Positions 7,950 to 15,865 of a DNA stretch of 20,981 nt are shown here, in pieces (position 1 is the stretch's first letter; every line of letters starts with the position of its first letter). Source of the DNA: Rhizobium leguminosarum (lineage in GTDB: Bacteria > Pseudomonadota > Alphaproteobacteria > Rhizobiales > Rhizobiaceae); contig NZ_LWBS01000456.1 in NCBI RefSeq assembly GCF_001652265.1, positions 1 through 20,981 on the forward strand. The letters are read 5' to 3'. The position numbers were made by a program, and so were the translations under genes. The notes below the pieces were generated by a model. That model had not been told where the DNA came from. It did not search any database and saw nothing but the letters and a program-made list of their open reading frames with translations.

Positions 7950-8274
7950 ACGCTCTCGGCCCTTCGAGCACCCTGCTCTGCGTCAGACATGCTGATCGTG
8001 TCGGCACGGCCACCAAATCAGCCCCGCTTACCGCAGCAAGCTAGAGATTGGGCAATTTGGCGAGATCCTAAGACGTTGAAAATATGGTAAACACGCCGTT
8101 AATCAGAAGCGATATCCATTCTAGCTTCCGTCATGGCTCTGGTTTTTCTCCGGAGCGCTAACCATCGATAAGTATAGGTTATCGATGCTAGATTGATTTG
8201 ATGGCGCAAATCACCGAGAATCACAGCAAAGCGCGGTCCTGGAGGCCGCCGAATACAGCGATTTTGGAGCGCCC
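7950..8274. other. Intergenic region upstream of the tyrosine recombinase
   Basis: No gene is supported here. It holds the inverted repeat at 8161-8189 (listed separately) and the recombinase ribosome-binding site GGAG at about 8265-8268. The part from about 8040 to 8200 is visibly richer in A and T than its flanks. Confidence 0.4.
8161..8189. promoter_or_regulatory. dif-like inverted repeat, candidate recombination site or operator
   Basis: CATCGATAA (8163-8171) and TTATCGATG (8179-8187) are perfect 9-base inverted arms around a 7-base spacer, GTATAGG. Extended to 11 bases, each arm matches the other at 10 positions. Arms ending ATAA...TTAT around a 6-8 base spacer are the layout of XerC/XerD core sites. 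It lies about 90 bases before a tyrosine recombinase gene, so it may be that enzyme's crossover site, or an operator. Confidence 0.5.
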
Positions 8275-9423
8275 GTGGCCAAAGCCAAGAATTCACTGAC
8301 GGCGGTCGAGCGCCGCGCCGAAGAACTCGACACCATCGCCGCCGTGCTGCCGATCGAGCGCCGCGACGAACTTGCCGAGCTGCTCACCGACCAGGACGTC
8401 GAGACGCTGCGCCACCTCGTCAACCAAGGCATGGGCGACAACACCCTGCGGGCGCTGACCTCGGATCTCACCTATCTCGAAGCCTGGGGATTGGCCGCCA
8501 CCGGACAATCGCTGCCGTGGCCCGCCCCGGAAGCGCTGCTGCTCAAATTCGTCGCCCATCATCTCTGGGACCCAAAACGCCGCGAAACGGATGCCGATCA
8601 CGGCATGCCGGCCGCCGTCGATGAAAACCTCCGGAGCCAAGGTTTTCTGAAATCCGTCGGTCCGCATGCGCCATCGACCGTGCGCCGGCGGCTGGCCAAC
8701 TGGTCGACGCTGACCAGATGGCGCGGTTTTGACGGTGCCTTCGCCTCCCCTGCCCTCAAGTCAGCCATTCGGCTGGCGATCCGAGCCGCGCCAAGACAAC
8801 GTCTTCGCAAGAGCGCCAAGGCGGTCACCGGTGACGTGTTGGCAAAACTGCTGGCGACCTGCGCGACCGACAGCCTGCGCGATCTGCGTGACCGGGCGAT
8901 CCTGATGGTCGCCTTCGCCTCCGGCGGCCGCCGGCGCAGCGAGATTGCCGGGCTGCGCCGCGAGCAGCTATCTGTCGAGGCGCCGATTGAAATTCCGGAC
9001 GGCCCTCCCCTCCCCTCTCTCGCCATCCATCTCGGTCGTACCAAAACCACCACCGGCGAGCAGGACGATATCGTCTATCTGACCGGTCGGCCGGTAGAGG
9101 CGCTCATCGCCTGGCTGCAGGCTGCGAAGATCGAGAGCGGGAGCGTGTTCCGGGCGATCGGGCGTTGGGGAACAGTATCGCGTCAGGCGATCGATCCGCA
9201 ATCGGTCAATGCCATTCTCAAGCAGAGGGCGGCGATGGCTGGGTTGGAGCCGGGGGAGTTTTCGGCGCACGGACTGAGGTCCGGCTATCTCACTGAAGCG
9301 GCGAACCGTGGCATTCCCCTTCCCGAGGCCATGGAACAGTCATGTCATCGGTCGGTCCAACAGGCGTCGAGCTACTACAACAATGCAACGCGGCGAAGTG
9401 GGCGGGCAGCTCAAATGCTGTGA
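8275..9423 (+). CDS. Tyrosine recombinase (XerC/XerD/phage integrase family)
   Basis: A 382-residue site-specific recombinase. The C-terminal catalytic domain shows the expected set: Arg in ASGGRRRSEIAGL (about Arg220), Lys in GRTKTTTG (about Lys257), HGLRSG (His332, Arg335), and SCHRSVQQASSYYNN with His358 and the nucleophile Tyr367 or Tyr368. The N-terminal 150 residues look like a SAM-like core-binding domain (LRHLVNQGMGDNTLRALTSDLTYLEAW). Such enzymes cut and rejoin DNA through a 3'-phosphotyrosine link. The start is GTG at 8275 with GGAG six bases upstream. Its place close to repABC, next to a dif-like repeat, suggests resolving plasmid dimers; an integrase of a decayed element is the alternative. 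The family call is firm, the role inferred. Confidence 0.85.
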   Translation: MAKAKNSLTAVERRAEELDTIAAVLPIERRDELAELLTDQDVETLRHLVNQGMGDNTLRALTSDLTYLEAWGLAATGQSLPWPAPEALLLKFVAHHLWDPKRRETDADHGMPAAVDENLRSQGFLKSVGPHAPSTVRRRLANWSTLTRWRGFDGAFASPALKSAIRLAIRAAPRQRLRKSAKAVTGDVLAKLLATCATDSLRDLRDRAILMVAFASGGRRRSEIAGLRREQLSVEAPIEIPDGPPLPSLAIHLGRTKTTTGEQDDIVYLTGRPVEALIAWLQAAKIESGSVFRAIGRWGTVSRQAIDPQSVNAILKQRAAMAGLEPGEFSAHGLRSGYLTEAANRGIPLPEAMEQSCHRSVQQASSYYNNATRRSGRAAQML

Positions 9424-9615
9424 TACATGATGTTCGTATGCGATGCGCGGATGCGGCGCGCTTCTGTCACCGAGGAGAGTGGCCGCCGATCGCCCAGCAT
9501 CCCATGCCGAGGCGGGGAAATTCGCGGCCGTCCCAGGCAGTCACCAGCGCTTCACGCCGCGCTCAATTCCTGACATATTTGCAGAGAGACAGCCAACCGT
9601 CGTGGATATCGCGTC

Positions 9616-9942
9616 ATGGACTTGGAAACACGTGAAAAAAGCAACATGCGCGCACCTACCGGGTCCGTGACAGGGCTCTGCTCTGCGTCCGCCACAATGT
9701 TTGCAGTGGGAATGGCCTTTCTGGGTTACTGGGGAGTGTATGAACATGGGGCCTGGCATTCATTCGACTATTTTGTGATGGTTTTGGCTATCATCGGATT
9801 TGCAGCACTTGGTTCCGTGCCTTGGATTGTGACGACACCTGTAGCGGAGGAGGATGCAGACAAAGTCGTCGTCGCCAGGCGAGCGATGGTGCTGGGGACG
9901 GCGTTAATCTGGATGGCCGTCTGTATTGCCCTATTTACCTGA
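9616..9942 (+). CDS. Small integral membrane protein of unknown function
   Basis: A 108-residue protein with three likely membrane segments: about residues 25-42 (ATMFAVGMAFLGYWGVY), 51-70 (FDYFVMVLAIIGFAALG) and 89-107 (AMVLGTALIWMAVCIALF). An acidic loop (AEEDADK) lies before the last one. The ATG at 9616 has no good ribosome-binding site; a second ATG at 9646 would remove ten residues and keep all membrane segments. The base composition is less GC-rich than the neighbouring genes. It lies alone between the recombinase and repABC. I do not recognise a family; the regular hydrophobic pattern suggests a real protein. Confidence 0.5.
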   Translation: MDLETREKSNMRAPTGSVTGLCSASATMFAVGMAFLGYWGVYEHGAWHSFDYFVMVLAIIGFAALGSVPWIVTTPVAEEDADKVVVARRAMVLGTALIWMAVCIALFT

Positions 9943-10247
9943 ATTGCCCTGCGTGACCCCATGCGACCGCAAGATGGATCCACTTGAAGCGATGGGGCCC
10001 GACCGACGTCCAAAAATACTTGACGTTCCAGCATTTCCCCTGAGCCGCTGACCCCTCCCTGACGGGACGGGTAAATATTTGGTCTCGGGCGTGATGTCAG
10101 AAAGACGCGAATTTGGCCGCGCTGCCCGTTAACCAGTCGTTAACCAAAAAAACCTTGCTCTAAACACAGAATCGGGGCCTATTGCCATCGGCGGAAATCT
10201 CTTGAGTTTTCGCTTTAAACCGCCACTGGCAGGAAACGGGTTACGGG
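9943..10247. other. repABC upstream regulatory region
   Basis: This non-coding stretch of about 305 bases must carry the repABC promoter and RepA/RepB operator sequences. I can point to the CtrA-type box (listed separately) and an AT-rich run around 10128-10170, but I do not see an unambiguous -35/-10 pair. Confidence 0.5.
10129..10144. promoter_or_regulatory. CtrA-type binding box upstream of repA
   Basis: TTAA (10129-10132), seven bases CCAGTCG, then TTAAC (10140-10144) is an exact match to the alphaproteobacterial CtrA consensus TTAA-N7-TTAAC. It lies about 105 bases before the repA start. The same bases read as two GTTAAC palindromes spaced by five. Regulation of plasmid replication by the cell cycle would follow if CtrA binds here; that is inference. 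Confidence 0.55.
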
Positions 10248-11462
10248 ATGGCGAAGAACGCTGCAAAAACAGCGCCGGAAATCGAGGGATTGACCGCTTT
10301 GATGGAGCGGCATGCTGAAGCCCTGTCGGGACAATTGCAAGCGCATCATGTCAAGGTCTTCCCGCCGTCGGCGGAGAAAGGCATCCGAGGCTTTGCGCCG
10401 TCGGAGGCCGCCAAGCTTCTCGGCGTCAAAGAGTCCTACCTTCGCCAGATCGCCTCCGATATGCCGGAACTGAACGTCAGTACCGGTGCAGGTGGCCGGC
10501 GCATATTTTCGATCGAGGACATCCATCAGATCCGGAAACATATGGATCAGGTTGGCCGTGGCAACCGGCGCTATCTTCCGCATCGGCGCGATGGCGAGCA
10601 GTTGCAAGTCATTTCGGTGATGAACTTCAAGGGCGGCTCGGGCAAAACTACTACGTCCGCGCATCTGGCCCAATATCTGGCGATGCGCGGTTATCGTGTG
10701 CTGGCGATCGATCTCGATCCTCAGGCCAGCCTGTCTGCCTTGTTCGGCAACCAGCCGGAAATTCACGTCGGTACGAACGAAACACTCTACGGCGCAATTC
10801 GCTACGATGAAGAGCAACGCCCGATCGAAGAAGTCGTCAGAGCGACCTATATTCCTGACCTCCATCTCGTTCCCGGCAATCTCGAACTTATGGAGTTCGA
10901 GCACGACACACCGCGCGCCCTGATGAGCCGCAAGGAAGGCGACACGCTTTTCTACGGGCGGATCAGCCAGGTCATTGAGGACGTCGCGGACAATTACGAC
11001 GTCGTCGTCATCGATTGCCCTCCCCAGCTCGGCTACCTGACACTTTCGGCTCTGACCGCCGCAACCTCCATCCTGGTGACGGTGCATCCGCAGATGCTCG
11101 ATGTCATGTCGATGAACCAGTTTCTGGCAATGACGTCGAACCTGCTGCGGGAAATCGAGAACGCTGGCGCCAGGTTCAATTTCAACTGGATGCGGTATCT
11201 CATCACCCGCTTCGAGCCGAGCGACGGCCCGCAAAACCAGATGGTCGGTTATCTCCGGTCGATCTTCGGCGAAAACGTGCTCAATTTTCCGATGCTGAAG
11301 ACGACGGCTGTCTCCGATGCCGGGCTGACAAACCAGACACTCTTCGAAGTGGAGCGCGGTCAATTCACGCGTTCGACCTACGATCGCGCCTTGGAGGCGA
11401 TGAATGCCGTCAACGATGAGATCGAGTCTTTGATCAAAAAAGCGTGGGGTAGAACCACATGA
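10248..11462 (+). CDS. repA: RepA, plasmid partition ATPase and repABC repressor
   Basis: A 404-residue ParA-type protein, the usual RepA length. An N-terminal helix-turn-helix (SEAAKLLGVKESYLRQIASDM, about 52-72) precedes the deviant Walker A motif KGGSGKTT (128-135); AIDLDPQASLS and VVIDCPPQLGYLTL give the other nucleotide-site motifs. RepA drives segregation together with RepB bound at parS and represses its own operon. It is the first gene of repABC; its stop overlaps the repB start by four bases (ATGA). The sequence just before the ATG (ACGGGTTACGGG) is only a weak ribosome-binding site. The protein shows no truncation or frameshift. Confidence 0.95.
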   Translation: MAKNAAKTAPEIEGLTALMERHAEALSGQLQAHHVKVFPPSAEKGIRGFAPSEAAKLLGVKESYLRQIASDMPELNVSTGAGGRRIFSIEDIHQIRKHMDQVGRGNRRYLPHRRDGEQLQVISVMNFKGGSGKTTTSAHLAQYLAMRGYRVLAIDLDPQASLSALFGNQPEIHVGTNETLYGAIRYDEEQRPIEEVVRATYIPDLHLVPGNLELMEFEHDTPRALMSRKEGDTLFYGRISQVIEDVADNYDVVVIDCPPQLGYLTLSALTAATSILVTVHPQMLDVMSMNQFLAMTSNLLREIENAGARFNFNWMRYLITRFEPSDGPQNQMVGYLRSIFGENVLNFPMLKTTAVSDAGLTNQTLFEVERGQFTRSTYDRALEAMNAVNDEIESLIKKAWGRTT

Positions 11463-12484
11463 GCCGAAAGGACATTTTGGGCGTTTCCGCAACCGTACCG
11501 ACCGCGCCCTCGCCGCACGACCCGCAGTTGGCAAAGAGCCGAACCATGCCGCTTCTCGGCGTTGCGCGAAAGGACCGTGACCCGGCGACAAAGCTGACCG
11601 CCAATATCGGCAACGCTTTGCGCGAGCAGAACGATCGCGTGGAACGAGCCGAAGAAATCGAACGGCGTCTTGCCGAGGGCCAGGCGGTGATAGATCTCGA
11701 TCCAAAGGCCATCGATCCGTCGTTCATGCAGGACCGAATGCCCGGCGACATCGATGGGCTGCTCGTGTCGATCAAAGAACAGGGCCAGCAGGTGCCGATC
11801 CTCGTGCGCCCTCACCCGCAACAGTCCGGCCGCTATGAGGTTGCGTTCGGTCATCGCCGCTTGCGCGCGGTGACCGAACTCGGCCTAGCGGTCAAGGCAG
11901 TCGTCCGGGATCTGACGGACGAGCAACTGGTTGTTGCCCAAGGTCAGGAAAATAACGAGCGCCAGGATCTTTCCTTTATCGAGAAGGCGCGCTTTGCCGC
12001 CCGTCTGAAGGAACGTTTCCCCCGAGACGTGATCATCTCATCGATGTCCGTCGACAAGGGCGATCTCTCCAAGATGCTCTCCATCATCGAAGCCCTTCCC
12101 GCGGACCTGATCGATGCCATCGGCCCTGCCCCCGGTATCGGCCTTAGAAGCTGGCAGGAACTGGCCGAACTGATCGAAAAGGCTTCCTCGGCCGACAACG
12201 TCCTCGAACGTGTGCGTTCCAGCGAGATTCGGGCGCTTCAGTCCGCCGACCGGTTCAAGGCGCTGATTGCGCATCTGAAGCCGCGCCGGTTGGAACGCGG
12301 TCTCCCTGAGGTCATGGCGAGCCCTGCTGGCGAGCGCCTGGCGCAGGTGAAGCAGAGCAAGGCGAAGGTGGAAATCATGATCGATCGGAAGGCGACACCG
12401 GACTTTGCGGCCTTCGTGCTCGAGCAATTGCCGACGCTTTATGAAGCGCACCGTGCGAAACAGAAACAGAAGAAGGAAGCGTAA
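11459..12484 (+). CDS. repB: RepB, plasmid partition centromere-binding protein
   Basis: A 341-residue ParB-family protein with the repABC RepB layout. The ParB N-terminal domain contains LLVSIKEQGQQVPILVRP and the GHRRLRA box (131-137), then QGQENNERQDLSFIEKARFA (about 161-180), the segment preceding the helix-turn-helix. RepB binds parS, recruits RepA and helps autorepress the operon. It overlaps repA by four bases and is separated from repC by the 155-base spacer with the antisense RNA candidate. It is the natural binder of the palindrome at 13919-13936, downstream of repC. Length and motifs are complete. Confidence 0.95.
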   Translation: MSRKDILGVSATVPTAPSPHDPQLAKSRTMPLLGVARKDRDPATKLTANIGNALREQNDRVERAEEIERRLAEGQAVIDLDPKAIDPSFMQDRMPGDIDGLLVSIKEQGQQVPILVRPHPQQSGRYEVAFGHRRLRAVTELGLAVKAVVRDLTDEQLVVAQGQENNERQDLSFIEKARFAARLKERFPRDVIISSMSVDKGDLSKMLSIIEALPADLIDAIGPAPGIGLRSWQELAELIEKASSADNVLERVRSSEIRALQSADRFKALIAHLKPRRLERGLPEVMASPAGERLAQVKQSKAKVEIMIDRKATPDFAAFVLEQLPTLYEAHRAKQKQKKEA

Positions 12485-12489
12485 CGCGC

Positions 12490-12545
12490 AAAAGAAAAGA
12501 GCCCCCTCAACGTTGCCGTCGCGGAAGCCCTTCTGTCTCTTTAGC
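12490..12545 (-). ncRNA. Antisense counter-transcribed RNA (ctRNA/incA) of repABC
   Basis: The repB-repC spacer of repABC plasmids normally encodes a small antisense RNA that represses repC. Here the minus strand has TTGACG (12575-12580), a 17-base spacer and GATTCT (12552-12557), predicting a start near 12545. It then reads toward a hairpin-plus-U-tract ending near 12490: GCTTCC can pair with GGGGGC (two G-U pairs), followed by TCTTTTCTTTT. The predicted length of about 55 nucleotides matches known ctRNAs. Ends and fold are inferred by eye. Confidence 0.65.
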
Positions 12546-12551
12546 ACGAAC

Positions 12552-12580
12552 AGAATCGCATTTCCTCGAATCCTCGTCAA
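12552..12580 (-). promoter_or_regulatory. Predicted promoter of the antisense ctRNA
   Basis: On the minus strand, -35 TTGACG and -10 GATTCT are 17 bases apart. The -35 fits the sigma-70 consensus at five of six positions; the -10 fits at three of six. Its position is right for a ctRNA promoter in the repB-repC spacer. Confidence 0.5.
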
Positions 12581-12590
12581 GAGTCTTTGG

Positions 12591-12620
12591 CACCGATTTG
12601 GTGAGCAATTTTCTATTGCC
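12591..12620 (+). promoter_or_regulatory. repC leader hairpins
   Basis: Two small hairpins precede repC: CACC-GATTT-GGTG (12591-12603) and GCAAT-TTTCT-ATTGC (about 12605-12619). They lie between the ctRNA start and the repC ribosome-binding site (AAGG, about 12628-12631), where pairing with the antisense RNA would change repC expression. The role is inferred from repABC plasmids in general. Confidence 0.35.
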
Positions 12621-12639
12621 TGCTGAAAGGTAAGAGACG

Positions 12640-13854
12640 ATGCAAACGGGAAATGTGACGACGCCCTTTGGGCGGCGGCCGGTTTCGCTTGCCTTGGTTA
12701 GACGGCAGCAAGCTGTTGCCGAGATCAAGGCGGGGAAGTCGGCAGAGAAGTGGAAAGTCTTTCGCGACGTTTCTGCGGCAATGGCGCTGCTTGGCATTCA
12801 GTCGAACAGCCTGGCGGTGCTTGACGCCTTGCTGAGCTTCTATCCGGAAAATGACTTGCGCCAGGACGCGCCACTGATCGTTTTTCCGTCGAACGCGCAA
12901 CTGTCGTTGCGTGCCCATGGCATGGCGGGTTCCACCCTCCGACGGCATCTTGCGGCGCTTGTTGAGGCCGGCCTGATCGTTCGAAAAGATAGCGCCAACG
13001 GCAAGCGCTACGTTCGCAGAGACCACGCGGGTGATATCGAGAACGCCTTCGGTTTCGATCTTTCGCCATTGCTGTCTCGCGCTGAAGAGCTCGCCATGCT
13101 GGCGCAGCAGATCGTGGCGGAGCGTGCCGCCTTCAAAAGGATGAAGGAGAATCTGACGATCTGCCGGCGCGACGTGCGCAAGCTGATTTCGGCTGCCATG
13201 GAAGAAGGAGCGGCAGGCGATTGGCAGGCGATCGAAGGCATTTATGTAGGGTTGATTGCCCAACTACCACGCACGCCATCGCCTGCTGATATAAGCACAA
13301 TCCTCGAAGAAATGCAGATGCTGAAAGAGGAGGTGCTCAACAGGCTGGAAAATCAGGAAAAAACAGAGAATCCCGGCGGCAATGCTGCTCATACCGAGCG
13401 TCACATACAGAATTCAAAACCCGAATCCTTTAATGAACTTGAACCTAGCTCCAGAAAGGAGCAGGGGGCAAAATCGAGCGGGGCGGATGGAATCCAGCGA
13501 GAGCCGTTGAAGGCATTCCCGCTCGGCCTGGTGTTGAAGGCCTGCCCGCAGGTTATCGACTATGGGGCCGGCGGCGCGATCGGGACCTGGCGCGAATTGA
13601 TGTCCGCAGCCATCGTCGTCCGGTCGATGCTGGGGATCAGCCCTTCGGCCTACCAGGAGGCCTGCGAGATCATGGGGCCGGAAAATGCGGCGGTCGCGGT
13701 TGCCGGCATCCTGGAACGAGCAAACATGATCAATTCTCCGGGCGGATACTTGCGGGATCTCACGCGACGGTCGGAGCGAGGCGAATTTTCGCTGGGACCG
13801 ATGATCATGGCCTTGTTGAAGGCGAATGGTCTGGCGCAAACGAGAGCGGGGTAG
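12640..13854 (+). CDS. repC: RepC, replication initiator
   Basis: A 404-residue RepC-type initiator. Typical features are the N-terminus MQTGNVTTPFGRRPVSLALVR, the winged-helix region with SLRAHGMAGSTLRRHLAALVEAGLIVRKDS, and a conserved C-terminal block (GTWRELMSAAIVVRSMLGIS...AYQEACEIMGPENAAVAVAGILERA). RepC is the only protein essential for repABC replication and acts on the origin inside its own gene. The start at 12640 has AAGG about eight bases upstream. The middle (about residues 235-280) is a variable, less structured linker, as in other RepC proteins. No frame defects are visible, so the replicon should be functional. Confidence 0.95.
   Translation: MQTGNVTTPFGRRPVSLALVRRQQAVAEIKAGKSAEKWKVFRDVSAAMALLGIQSNSLAVLDALLSFYPENDLRQDAPLIVFPSNAQLSLRAHGMAGSTLRRHLAALVEAGLIVRKDSANGKRYVRRDHAGDIENAFGFDLSPLLSRAEELAMLAQQIVAERAAFKRMKENLTICRRDVRKLISAAMEEGAAGDWQAIEGIYVGLIAQLPRTPSPADISTILEEMQMLKEEVLNRLENQEKTENPGGNAAHTERHIQNSKPESFNELEPSSRKEQGAKSSGADGIQREPLKAFPLGLVLKACPQVIDYGAGGAIGTWRELMSAAIVVRSMLGISPSAYQEACEIMGPENAAVAVAGILERANMINSPGGYLRDLTRRSERGEFSLGPMIMALLKANGLAQTRAG
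13340..13475. other. Candidate replication origin inside repC
   Basis: The central part of repC contains a run richer in A and T than the rest of the gene (for example GGAAAAAACAGAG and AATTCAAAAC). In repABC plasmids the origin has been mapped to an AT-rich stretch within repC, so this is the best candidate. The exact edges are not determined by the sequence. Confidence 0.4.
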
Positions 13855-13918
13855 GGGCGTTCGGGCCATTTCGAAGAGAACCGCGGGGACGTTTGCCCTC
13901 CCAAAGGCTTCGTAGAAA

Positions 13919-13936
13919 AGTTGGTCGCGACCAACT
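13919..13936. promoter_or_regulatory. parS: parS centromere-like palindrome
   Basis: AGTTGGTCGCGACCAACT is a perfect 18-base palindrome 64 bases after the repC stop. Its inner 16 bases fit the repABC parS form GTT-N4-GC-N4-AAC. Several repABC plasmids carry parS just downstream of repC. RepB would bind here as a dimer. I saw no second copy in the window. Confidence 0.75.
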
Positions 13937-14104
13937 CTGCTAAACCCTTGTAGCCGTTGGATTTTTGAATTTCGATATTTTGGAGCGAAATCATCAGTTG
14001 GAAGTGCGGCATTCGAGGAAGACCGCGGGGAAATCTCCGATAGGCGCGGCGTCGGGCGGTAGGAGAAGCGAGCCAGTCGTCGGATCAGATCGGCCAAAAG
14101 CGCA

Positions 14105-15021
14105 TCATCGTGCGAAGAGGCGCTCGATCTCCTCGCGCTGCTCGGCGTCTTTGGGCGGATTGTCGTTCCTTAGTTTTTGCAGGTTGAGGATCTTCCAGCG
14201 GACGGCCGGCAAGGCGAGGGCGTGCGGCAAGCCGATAACCTCGAAGTCGGGGTCACCATCGTGAAGGGACAGCAGAAACGTGCGGGCCTTGTCATCAAGG
14301 CGCGCCTGGATGTCCTTCAGGAACCGCTCCCGGACGTCCAGCAATTCGTCCAGCGAGACCTTCTCGATTGTCATCCCATCGAATTCTTGATTGAAGACAT
14401 GTGCGACGTCGGCCCTACTGGGCTGCAGCAATTCGTGGGGCGGGCGTCCGGAACTCGCCACGTAGACGAGGAAGGTGCGAAACAGCGGGTCCGTCAGTCC
14501 TTCGTGTTCGTAGAGCAACTTTACGTCGAAGAGATCGCGCGGATGCTGGCGATCGACTGCTGCATGCATCTTGCCACCGAAGAGATCTTCGAAGGCGACA
14601 ACCTGCATTTCTGCAAAACCAAACTGGTCTTCGACTCGCTCGCTGACCCTGCGTTGTTCGACGGGGTGCACCGTGCCGCGGGCGACCGGAGAGGTTTCGA
14701 TCTTGATTGCGGTCTGGCCCCGCCTCACCTCGACGCGTGTATCGCCGCCACCACCGCCGGCTATTCGCTTTGTCCGGACGCCCTTGATGCTTTCGACCTT
14801 CCCAGCGACCCGGTCGAGGGCCTCGTCGATTTCAGCCAGGCTCTCGACCTCGGTTTGAGCGGAAGGTAGGTCAGGTCGATATCGACCGAGAGACGCGGGA
14901 GATCTCTGTAGAAGAGATTGATGGCGGTTCCACCCTTCAAGGCGAAAACTGGTTCGTCGGCAATCATCGGCAAAGCCTGGACGAGGAGCTCGAGCTGGGA
15001 AATATACTGGTCACGGGCCAT
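14105..15021 (-). pseudogene. AbiEii-type nucleotidyltransferase toxin, frameshifted
   Basis: Read from ATG 15021, the protein begins MARDQYISQLELLVQALPMI then FALKGGTAINLFYRDLPRLSVDIDLTYLP, the nucleotidyltransferase core of AbiEii toxins with the GGTA and DID metal-site motifs. After LTYLP (near 14860-14867) the frame is lost, and in this frame translation stops at 14761, after 86 residues. The rest continues cleanly in another frame: AQTEVESLAEIDEALDRVAG, later IKIETSPVARG, FGGKMHAAVDRQHPRDLFDVKLLYEHEG, and LPAVRWKILNL, all AbiEii-like. One missing base at the junction explains this. The start overlaps the antitoxin gene by 11 bases. Either the toxin is dead, the shift is a sequencing error, or frameshifting restores it. 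The downstream half is otherwise undamaged, so the lesion is recent. Confidence 0.85.
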
Positions 15022-15865
15022 CGTTGCCCTCCGGCTTCCCAGGAAGATACTCTTCCGGAACGGTGATACGGTATGTGGGATGCAGTTTCCCGCCCTTGAT
15101 GAATGATCGGTCGCCGCTTCCAAGATCGATGATCGATCGGTCGACATGCTTGAGCCAAGCATGCTCGTGGCGGTCGGCAAAGACGAAAAAAAGCCTTTTC
15201 ACCTGGACCTTGGTGCAGTCGGCCAGAAGCTCGGTGATACGGCGCGGGCGCAGGTTGGTCAGACCCTCGAAGATCGTATCGAGGTTATGAAAGCCTTCGT
15301 TGTCCGGCAGTTCGTCCAGCGCTTCGAGGATGGCCCGCTCCGGCGTTGAAGCGCGTATCGTCCAGTTCTGTAGAAACAGGATGGCGTTGCCGTCCGGTTC
15401 AGCCGCCAGTGGTTCGATCCCAAGATTTGCCGTCTTGAAGAGTCGCGTGCTGCGCAGGACGGGGAGGCCATTGGTGGGGAGGTTCGCGAGCCATCGGGGA
15501 GCATCGCCATAGATGAAGATTTTTTCGGCGGCCCCTAGCGCCAGGTAATGCACATGCCCGCGAAGTCCGAGCGCCGTGCGGCCGCCGATATGGAACGGGT
15601 AATTCATGATCGTCTGTGCAGACATGACCGCAATGCGCCAGTCGATGCGTTCTTCTGCCGAACCATCCCGCCCCGAGGGACGCCGATAAACGCCATGCAT
15701 GACGGGCTCGAGCCAGCCTCGGCGGAGATAGTCATGTGTCGAACTCCGGCGGATTTCCATTTTCCGCATCCATGCAGAATCCACGATGAAGCCTGCCGGG
15801 ACCTCATCAAGCATCGACTTTAACTTATCGCGCTTTTGTTCGCTCATGACGGACAAAAATGGCAT
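15011..15865 (-). CDS. AbiEi-type antitoxin and transcriptional regulator
   Basis: A 284-residue protein directly upstream of the AbiEii-like gene and overlapping it by 11 bases, the usual AbiE order. The N-terminal part (VDSAWMRKMEIRRSSTHDYLRRGWLEPVMHGVYRRP) is the winged-helix domain of AbiEi antitoxins. The remainder fits the AbiEi C-terminal domain (IGGRTALGLRGHVHYL...STPERAILEALDELP). AbiEi binds inverted repeats at its promoter and neutralises AbiEii, a type IV toxin-antitoxin arrangement. An ATG at 15847 (MSEQKRDKL) is an alternative start; neither has a clear ribosome-binding site. The gene is intact although the toxin is broken. An inverted repeat upstream (15910-15926) may be its operator. 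Confidence 0.8.
   Translation of the reverse strand: MPFLSVMSEQKRDKLKSMLDEVPAGFIVDSAWMRKMEIRRSSTHDYLRRGWLEPVMHGVYRRPSGRDGSAEERIDWRIAVMSAQTIMNYPFHIGGRTALGLRGHVHYLALGAAEKIFIYGDAPRWLANLPTNGLPVLRSTRLFKTANLGIEPLAAEPDGNAILFLQNWTIRASTPERAILEALDELPDNEGFHNLDTIFEGLTNLRPRRITELLADCTKVQVKRLFFVFADRHEHAWLKHVDRSIIDLGSGDRSFIKGGKLHPTYRITVPEEYLPGKPEGNDGP

Noticed and set aside
10215..11705. A 496-residue minus-strand frame across repA
   Set aside because: It is the antisense shadow of repA, which has clear Walker and helix-turn-helix motifs.
14177..14869. A 230-residue plus-strand frame antisense to the AbiEii-like gene
   Set aside because: The minus strand shows AbiEii motifs in two frames; the plus frame has none.
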